DNA of 64,000 nt from contig CANQNE010000003.1 in the NCBI GenBank assembly GCA_947625135.1, positions 33,101 to 97,100 of the forward strand, in the 5' to 3' direction. This DNA is from an uncultured Lachnospiraceae bacterium (lineage in GTDB: Bacteria > Bacillota > Clostridia > Lachnospirales > Lachnospiraceae). Below, one piece after another: positions 59,201-64,000 of this stretch (its first letter is position 1; each line of letters starts with the position of its first letter). Made by a program: the position numbers and the translations under genes. The notes under the pieces were generated by a model. It was not told the DNA's origin and made no database searches. It saw only the letters and a list, made by a program, of their open reading frames with translations.

Positions 59201-62200
59201 GGATCAGATGCTGCTGTCTCTTCCCGCAAAGCAGGTTTTGACCGGCCTTGCAACGGAAACTACTACAGAAAAGCAGGCAAAGAAGCTGGTCACCTCCATG
59301 AAGGCAGTGGAGGAAATGATGACCCTTTTCTATCAGCATAAGGGACTGAACAGCAATGCGGAGAATGAAAAAGACCGTCCCACCAAGAGACATTTGAATA
59401 TCCGTTATCAGCGGATGTTCTCCGGCGCGTTTATGTATGCTTCCGGCAATCATATCGGTATCGAGTGGCCGGAGACGGCAGGCATGATGGGCGGCGTTCC
59501 CATTCAGTCCGACAACGGAAAGTATACCAGCGGCAAGTATTTTGGCTGGGGTATTGCCCATGAGATCGGACACTGTATCAATCAGAAAAGCTATGCCGTT
59601 GCGGAGATCACCAACAACTACTTCTCCGTGCTGGCACAGGCGGAAGATTCTAACGGCAGCGTCCGTTTCGACTACGACAAGGTATATGACAAGGTGACGT
59701 CCGGTGCGAAGGGTACCGATCCCAATGTATTTACACAGCTTGGCATGTACTGGCAGCTCCATTTGGCCTATGACAACGGATATAATTACTCGGTATATGA
59801 AGAGTATGAGGATCAGCTTGACAACCTGTTCTTTGCCAGAGTAGATACCTATGCCAGAACGCCTTCCAGAGCGCCCAAGGCAACGGAGAACGGAGTGGAG
59901 CTGAAACTGGCGGGAGACAAGGATCAGGATCTGATGCGTCTTTGCTGTGCGGCGGCAGAAAAGAATATTCTGGAATTCTTTGAGCGCTGGGGCAAGACAC
60001 CCGATGAGACGACCATCGCTTATGCGGAGCAGTTTGAAAAGGAAACAAGAGCGATTTATTATGTGAATGATGATTCCCGGGTGTATCGTCTGGAGCATGC
60101 GTCAAGAGGAAGCAGCCTCGCGGCAAATGGGACTACCGCTGCGGTCAGCGAGAATACTTCAGCGAAGATCAATCCTGCAAAATCCAATCAGGTGATCCTG
60201 AATATGGGCGCGACCGGGATCCCTCAGGATGACGTGCTTGGTTATGAGATTACCCGTGTGATGATTTCAGGCGGGGAAGAGGAGAGAGAAACAGTAGGAT
60301 TTACGACAGGCAGCACCTATACTGACACGATCTCCACAGTGAATAACAGAGTGATCACCTATGAGGTTTCAGTGGTGGATAAGTTCCTCCATCGTTCTGC
60401 GGCAAAAGGGCTGGAATCTATCAAGATTGAGCATGACGGCAGCATGGATAAGACTTACTTTACTGCGGCTGCGAACAATCTGACGCTGGTAGAGACCCCC
60501 GCAAAGGGCGAGAGCAGCGAATATGAGCCCTGTGAGCCCAAGCCGGAAGATCCGATCACCCGGATACTGGACAACAATTTAGATACGGTTTATGAGGCGA
60601 AAGCGGCAGGCAATTCTGAAATCCTGATGGAATTTAACAAAGCACTTGTGATCTCAGGATTGAAATACACCATGGGTGAAGGAAGCCCCATTACAGATTA
60701 TACCATTTCCGTAAGGGACGAAGACGGCGACTGGATCACCGCTTCGGAAGGCACCTTCAACATGAACGGCCAGAAGAGTGCGACGGTGTACTTCGCAAAC
60801 GATGATGCGGAGTATGTAAGCACCTACAGGACCACGGCGGTAAAACTTTCCATCAACAATCAGGTAGGAAACACCATTACGATCGCAGAGCTGGACGTAT
60901 TGGGTGTGACAGGGGATAATGTAGATTTCAGAGCTACTTCAGAGGGCACCAATGCCATCGGTACGCTGAAGACCGCCTACAAATACGGCGAGAAAGATAC
61001 GGATGTGATCCCCGCCGGTTCCCTTATCTTCACAGGAAGTTACAAAGGAAATCCTGCTTATAATGTAGTGATCCTTTACGATCAGGATGGAAAGATCGTA
61101 GGCGGCGCTGACGCTGACGGAAACTTAAAGGCACAGCAGATCATCCTTGCCGACGTGCCTGAAAACGGTCCGATTCAGGATGTGGGCGATGGCACATGGA
61201 TTTACTGGATCGATCCTGATGAGCTGGAGGGAACGAAGAATCTTCAGAAGGTTCGGGCAGAGCTTTACCGTGTAAACAATGCCACCACAAACGAAGGACA
61301 GCGAATGGTCAGCGATTCCCTCTTTAAGGATATGCCTGAGAAGCTGCCGGAAATTGAATTTACCGGAGGCGCACAGCTTACCGCAAGGAACGACTTCTCC
61401 GATCCGGTGATCACCACCGTGGAAAAGAAGGGCGCATTTAAGCTGGTTGCGGTGAGCAATGAAACGGAGAAACAGCACATTATCCTGAATGTGGAAAAAG
61501 AGCATGCAAAGGTTGCGTTTACTTTGACAAAGAGAGCCGCTTCTTATGCAAGATCCCTGCAGATCGGCTTCCGGTCAAAGAATACGGCTGACGCAAAGCT
61601 GGCATTTGCATTTCATGAGAAGCTGAACGCAAAGATTCAGGAATACCGCTATCATGAAGATACAGGTATTTTGAACGTATATGTGGCAGGCACCGCGCTC
61701 CTTCAGCAGTCGGATCTCTTCCATCTCGGAACAATTTCGGCAGAAGGCAAGGACGGCACGGTAGTGCCTGTAGAAGTGGTAGAAGGTTCCGTGAAGTCAG
61801 TAAACAGAACTGCAGTGGTGGGCCTGGATATGGTTTATCCTGCGGATGTGGATCTGACGATCGGCGATGTGCAGCCGTCGGCATCTCCTGCAGTATCAGA
61901 GACCCCTGCGGTATCAGAGACCCCTGCGGTATCAGAGACGCCTGCGGCATCAGAGACTCCCGCGGTATCTGAGACTCCTGCGGTATCAGAGACGCCTGCG
62001 GTGTCAGAGACCCCTGCAGTATCAGAGACCCCTGCGGTATCAGAGACTCCTGTGGTATCAGAGACGCCTGCAGTATCGGAGACCCCTGTGGTATCGGAGA
62101 CTCCCGCGGTATCAGAGACTCCTGCAGTATCGGAGACTCCTGTGGTATCAGAGACGCCCGGCGCATCGGAAACGCCGGTACCCGGAACTTCAGAATCACC

Positions 62201-62486
62201 GGAACCTTCTTCAGCGCCTGAACCCAGCGTCGTACCTTCGCCGGGTATCGAGTATTATTATTATGGCGACGTGAATCTGGATGGTGAAGTGACGGCACAG
62301 GATGCCCTGATCATTCTGAATCATGTGGTAAAATTGAGTAAGATAGAAGACGAAAAGATTCTGGATCTTGCAAATGTTAATCACGATGGGGATATGAATG
62401 CAGATGACGCGTTGATGGTTCTGGAGATTTCCGTAAAGCTTTTGAAGATGGAAGTCAGTAAGATCGAGAAGACGATCAGTCTGTAA
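56202..62486 (+). CDS. Giant secreted M60-type metalloprotease with FN3, sugar-binding-like, cohesin-like and dockerin modules
   Basis: 2094 residues from the ATG at 56202 (AAAGGAG ahead). Signal peptide about 1-26. Modules (approximate): a beta domain with a calcium-loop pair DVNGDQKIDNTD/DLNGDGKVDLTD (146-196); two FN3 domains (380-470, 475-566); an F5/8-type sugar-binding-like module (568-743); an M60 peptidase domain with HEIGH at 1120-1124 and the downstream Glu in AVAEITNNY, the HExGH(x8-28)E signature; an FN3-like and a second F5/8-like module (about 1290-1576); a cohesin-like domain (1741-1883); a 16-fold SETP linker; and a type I dockerin (2016-2086; DGEVTAQD, HDGDMNADD). M60 enzymes cleave mucin-type glycoproteins, so it is likely a host-glycoprotein degrader outside the cell. 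The gene ends 11 bases inside convergent tmcAL. Confidence 0.85.
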   Translation: MNFMKRLAACFLAVTLILTQSAWVFAAESGAGSTAKSGESADIGQVNVQIGPALILDKAVDFTVSLTGQKDQKITLSADKDDQNSKTEARFEGLAKGSYTLDVKAPGFAEFSQQIDVQDRVYTVNLLTGFVDGLDYADEIPNPGVLLIGDVNGDQKIDNTDKKKLIDDIDAGKYSDDTDLNGDGKVDLTDLEYFAKGYEVSKEYTVAHVEESIPAALVETVVAENTEIFGDVEKLLQNEEPVILAPKTIVNDEGEAVAVEISDDNPVALDFVLPEVVMDGIVIETDNDNPIAKAAVSVTYINQNGEEVSELHQIGETQYLADASTEGQVYVTQDDHGNIQIHLGSQVAVKKVSLSITGMQKNNNLAEISKVEFVNGMEDRIPEPQMDIPQNLTLIPGSRQFTVEWDHCVNVTGYEVVISQGDVIETAYVGGNSLEVTRFNNDEVKNYTEYTVQVQSVNGTWKSGFCDAKTVIPKPNDRPDPPDNVSVTGEYQSLHVTWKDMKDTQTYNLYYKKDGAKEYQRIPDIAGTSYDVKDLEDNTLYYVYVTGVNELGESNASIEHNARTTDMQPANITKYNLINTGKPGSKADHIDNVTRSGGSMIDSSLDKEGENTAWGVVDNTPHSYYFKQTWDDGGYNGMGSKGLTFEFDQEYKIDTIAFQQVEPRDTGFFFAKARCWDASGKEILSESFITIQRVYDDQNRLYYLMKLDKPVTAKKIQFGIARYGAIGDRIHISEVYFYHFDTIQEAIDNLYSDPMHTVLRTDVTMDDINELRRKAEETQTVDGVVYPHPQKDLLMQELQTAEDIYNDKGLIPPVEIHNSISTNDPDRGFDGLNAWQPLGVVAAAGDELNIYVGHNSKRVGENANLQLVATQYHAESGAMSSTVTTLKVGRNTVSIPKIWTSANVETGGALYIQYTGNNAADQYAVRVSGGVKVPILDLYQVTDEQDMLAKAKTYIEELKTYTDAMKETHEKEHKASKNSNVNAYEYDERNCILGATDILLDQMLLSLPAKQVLTGLATETTTEKQAKKLVTSMKAVEEMMTLFYQHKGLNSNAENEKDRPTKRHLNIRYQRMFSGAFMYASGNHIGIEWPETAGMMGGVPIQSDNGKYTSGKYFGWGIAHEIGHCINQKSYAVAEITNNYFSVLAQAEDSNGSVRFDYDKVYDKVTSGAKGTDPNVFTQLGMYWQLHLAYDNGYNYSVYEEYEDQLDNLFFARVDTYARTPSRAPKATENGVELKLAGDKDQDLMRLCCAAAEKNILEFFERWGKTPDETTIAYAEQFEKETRAIYYVNDDSRVYRLEHASRGSSLAANGTTAAVSENTSAKINPAKSNQVILNMGATGIPQDDVLGYEITRVMISGGEEERETVGFTTGSTYTDTISTVNNRVITYEVSVVDKFLHRSAAKGLESIKIEHDGSMDKTYFTAAANNLTLVETPAKGESSEYEPCEPKPEDPITRILDNNLDTVYEAKAAGNSEILMEFNKALVISGLKYTMGEGSPITDYTISVRDEDGDWITASEGTFNMNGQKSATVYFANDDAEYVSTYRTTAVKLSINNQVGNTITIAELDVLGVTGDNVDFRATSEGTNAIGTLKTAYKYGEKDTDVIPAGSLIFTGSYKGNPAYNVVILYDQDGKIVGGADADGNLKAQQIILADVPENGPIQDVGDGTWIYWIDPDELEGTKNLQKVRAELYRVNNATTNEGQRMVSDSLFKDMPEKLPEIEFTGGAQLTARNDFSDPVITTVEKKGAFKLVAVSNETEKQHIILNVEKEHAKVAFTLTKRAASYARSLQIGFRSKNTADAKLAFAFHEKLNAKIQEYRYHEDTGILNVYVAGTALLQQSDLFHLGTISAEGKDGTVVPVEVVEGSVKSVNRTAVVGLDMVYPADVDLTIGDVQPSASPAVSETPAVSETPAVSETPAASETPAVSETPAVSETPAVSETPAVSETPAVSETPVVSETPAVSETPVVSETPAVSETPAVSETPVVSETPGASETPVPGTSESPEPSSAPEPSVVPSPGIEYYYYGDVNLDGEVTAQDALIILNHVVKLSKIEDEKILDLANVNHDGDMNADDALMVLEISVKLLKMEVSKIEKTISL
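61890..62177 (+). repeat. 18-base tandem repeat coding (A/V)VSETP, 16 units
   Basis: Sixteen in-frame copies of an 18-base unit (GCGGTATCAGAGACTCCT and variants) code (A/V/G)(V/A)SETP. Individual copies differ mostly at codon-third positions. The array is a flexible linker between the cohesin-like and dockerin modules and is likely to vary in copy number between strains. It is not CRISPR: no spacers. Confidence 0.95.
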
Positions 62487-63762
62487 GTCCGCAGACAGGT
62501 CGTTGATATTCGTGGATCATGGGAAGCTGGTAAGCCCCGGTGAGCAGCATTTGATAAAGATGCGCACTGTGAATATCCAGTTCCCATAATCTGCGGGCTT
62601 CAGGGGATAAAACCTTCTGAGCCTGAGCAGGTTTTGAGATAAGAGAAAGAGATGCCGTTTCCTTGATTGCGGAAAGCAGAGGGGCGGCATCTTTTTTGCA
62701 TCCAAGCATCCGAACATAGGGAGCTCCGTCCAGCGCCGCGGCAAGGGCGGAATCTTCCTTGCGGATATCCAGAAAAATGTGGAGAAGGGCCCGGTTAATG
62801 CGGGCCTGTGTCATATCCTTTGTCTTGCACAGGTTAGAAAAGCCGGTAAAGGTAGTGTAGCCGGGCAGCCGGTTCAGAATACGGTTGGACAGATCCTGGT
62901 TCACATCCAAAAAATCCGTCAGCGGACAGTTTTTGCCGGAAAGGGAAAGAAGACGGTAGTGGAGGGAAATGGACAGCAGATCTTCCTCTACAGGCAGAAA
63001 ACGATCGTCCTCCGTAATGAGAGACTGCAGTGCGGAGGCGGGCATAAAGGGCTCAAGAGAAGCAAAAAGATCATGAAAGTCCGAAGTATTTTTGGATCGT
63101 ACAGAAGGAGCCTCAAAAATAATCTTGCGAAGAGCTTCGGCGGAAGCATAGGGGGGAGTCAGCTCCCGGCTGTGATAGCCGTTATTCTTGCGCAGGAGGG
63201 GAATGGGACGGATAGAAGTATTTCTCTTTTGCAGCGCCTTCAAATATTCTACTGCCAGAATATTGTTAGGTGAGGCCAGGAGCTTTTCATAATCTCCGGC
63301 CTTTTGGGGAAAACAGTCCCTGAGCGCCATGATCCGCGCTGCGGGAAAACTGATTCCCTTAGCAATGTGGCTTTGCAGGAAGGACTGAAAGACGGGAGAT
63401 TCTTCATTCAGCTTTTCGGCGGCATCCAGAAGCAGCGACAGGTTTTCCGTTTCACAGCCGAATACAATAGAGTCTATGATACCCAGACGGTGCAGGATGG
63501 AGACAGCGCCGTAAGCGAATCCCTCTGCGCTGGCGGAAGCATAAAGGACAGGAAGCTCCAGAACAAGATCCGCGCCGTTTTCCAGCGCAGCCCGTGTACG
63601 GCGATACTTGTCCGTGATCGCCGGGACGCCCCGCTGCACAAAGTCTCCACTCATGACGGCAACGCAGTAGTCAGCGCCGGAAAGCCGTCGGGCCTCCTGT
63701 AAAAAATAAGCATGTCCATTGTGAAAGGGATTGAACTCCGCAATAACGCCTGTGACCTTCAT
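62476..63762 (-). CDS. tmcAL: tRNA(Met) cytidine acetate ligase
   Basis: 428 residues from the ATG at 63762 (TGGAG ahead); the longer frame has no site. TmcAL forms N4-acetylcytidine at the wobble base of elongator tRNA-Met using acetate and ATP. The nucleotidyltransferase N terminus GVIAEFNPFHNGHAYFLQEA has the HxGH motif, and VAVMSGDFVQRGVPAITDKY and ASPNNILAVEYLKAL are also conserved. Its stop lies 11 bases inside the convergent M60 gene, and no terminator separates them. Older annotations call the family a nucleotidyltransferase. Confidence 0.93.
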   Translation of the reverse strand: MKVTGVIAEFNPFHNGHAYFLQEARRLSGADYCVAVMSGDFVQRGVPAITDKYRRTRAALENGADLVLELPVLYASASAEGFAYGAVSILHRLGIIDSIVFGCETENLSLLLDAAEKLNEESPVFQSFLQSHIAKGISFPAARIMALRDCFPQKAGDYEKLLASPNNILAVEYLKALQKRNTSIRPIPLLRKNNGYHSRELTPPYASAEALRKIIFEAPSVRSKNTSDFHDLFASLEPFMPASALQSLITEDDRFLPVEEDLLSISLHYRLLSLSGKNCPLTDFLDVNQDLSNRILNRLPGYTTFTGFSNLCKTKDMTQARINRALLHIFLDIRKEDSALAAALDGAPYVRMLGCKKDAAPLLSAIKETASLSLISKPAQAQKVLSPEARRLWELDIHSAHLYQMLLTGAYQLPMIHEYQRPVCGLTD

Positions 63763-63914
63763 AAAACTCCATTCCGGAGCGTTTCCGGGACGGCGTGAAT
63801 CGTTTTTCTTATGCCGTAAAAGGGATTTGAGACGCTCCGGCACAAATCCCCTATGTGAAGAATCTGTATTTCAGGTGATTTTTCACAGAAATCTCTTTGC
63901 TGTTATATGGCCAC

Positions 63915-63943
63915 AGTATATCAGATTTTAGAGCCGGCTACAA
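63915..63943 (-). promoter_or_regulatory. Promoter for tmcAL
   Basis: On the minus strand TTGTAG (63943-63938), 17 bases, TATACT (63920-63915); start near 63908, leader about 146 bases. In the rest of the 238 bases to the window end (63763-64000) I see no gene: the sequence is A/T-rich. Confidence 0.6.
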
Positions 63944-64000
63944 GAAAAAGAAAAAATAGTGAAAAAATCGGGCAATAAAATACGATAATTATACAATTTA

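Noticed and set aside
59073..60098. 341-codon minus-strand frame opposite the M60 gene
   Set aside because: Shadow frame over the peptidase domain; no family features.
61890..62177. CRISPR array
   Set aside because: The repeats are 18 bases, directly adjacent with no spacers, and code in frame for SETP units.
1..64000. tRNA, rRNA, insertion sequences, prophage or integrase genes
   Set aside because: No tRNA TpsiC-like boxes in a cloverleaf context, no rRNA sequence, no transposase or integrase frames and no flanking inverted repeats were recognised.

Overview
The window (64 kb, no mobile elements, rRNA or tRNA recognised) looks like core chromosome of an anaerobic, spore-forming Clostridia member, most likely a gut Lachnospiraceae. 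The inference rests on: a single-chain pyruvate:ferredoxin oxidoreductase, an rnfCDGEAB operon in clostridial order, glycyl-radical chemistry, spore genes (a YtfI/GerW pair and a CwlD/PdaA-like fusion), the cmk-ispH-rpsA block, Na+-pump decarboxylase genes, strong AGGAGG ribosome sites and TTGACA/TATAAT-type promoters, and two dockerin-bearing secreted proteins, one an M60 (mucinase-type) metalloprotease. No species is claimed.

Layout. 1-9.4 kb: 3' part of recG, a membrane-anchored polysaccharide deacetylase, a decayed membrane-protein gene (minus), xpt (minus), an OmpR-type two-component system behind a long leader, a small conserved protein (minus), and an orphan hisH-hisF pair. 9.4-14.4 kb: ung, a small membrane protein, and nifJ on the minus strand. 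14.7-26.1 kb: an envelope/spore/polyphosphate block: an amidase-deacetylase fusion, polyphosphate:AMP phosphotransferase, a small conserved protein, ytfI-like, gerW-like, a 45-residue membrane protein, a transglutaminase-dockerin protein, ppx and ppk. 26.2-32 kb: a glycyl radical dehydratase with a compact activase, a YebC-family regulator and an alanine/Na+ symporter. 32-37.4 kb: two D,D-carboxypeptidases flanking a phosphoesterase and scpAB, then a PH-domain protein. 37.9-43.2 kb: a five-gene biotin-dependent Na+-pump/carboxyltransferase operon. 43.4-48.4 kb: a YihY-family membrane protein, a flavoprotein, cmk, ispH and rpsA, tightly packed. 48.5-54.6 kb: a minus-strand RNase H-fold exonuclease divergent from rnfCDGEAB. 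54.7-64 kb: rhaA, a 2094-residue M60/dockerin protein, and tmcAL on the minus strand.

How it fits together. Pyruvate oxidation (nifJ) makes reduced ferredoxin, Rnf turns ferredoxin:NAD+ electron flow into an ion gradient, and the decarboxylase operon can add a Na+ gradient that the alanine symporter could use. The polyphosphate genes (PPK1, Ppx, PPK2-type phosphotransferase) surround conserved spore genes. The most unusual items are: a CwlD-like amidase fused to a PdaA-like domain that has lost its second metal-binding His and its catalytic His; an operon carrying both the 12S-like and 5S-like carboxyltransferases of a transcarboxylase plus the beta/gamma subunits of a Na+ pump; a diol-dehydratase-type glycyl radical enzyme paired with an activase lacking the ferredoxin-like insert; a Cys-rich tail on RnfE; and a pseudogene whose two lesions can be pinpointed. 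Starts were moved inward from the longest possible reading frame wherever a Shine-Dalgarno site decided it. Family assignments are from memory of the families; no database search was run.
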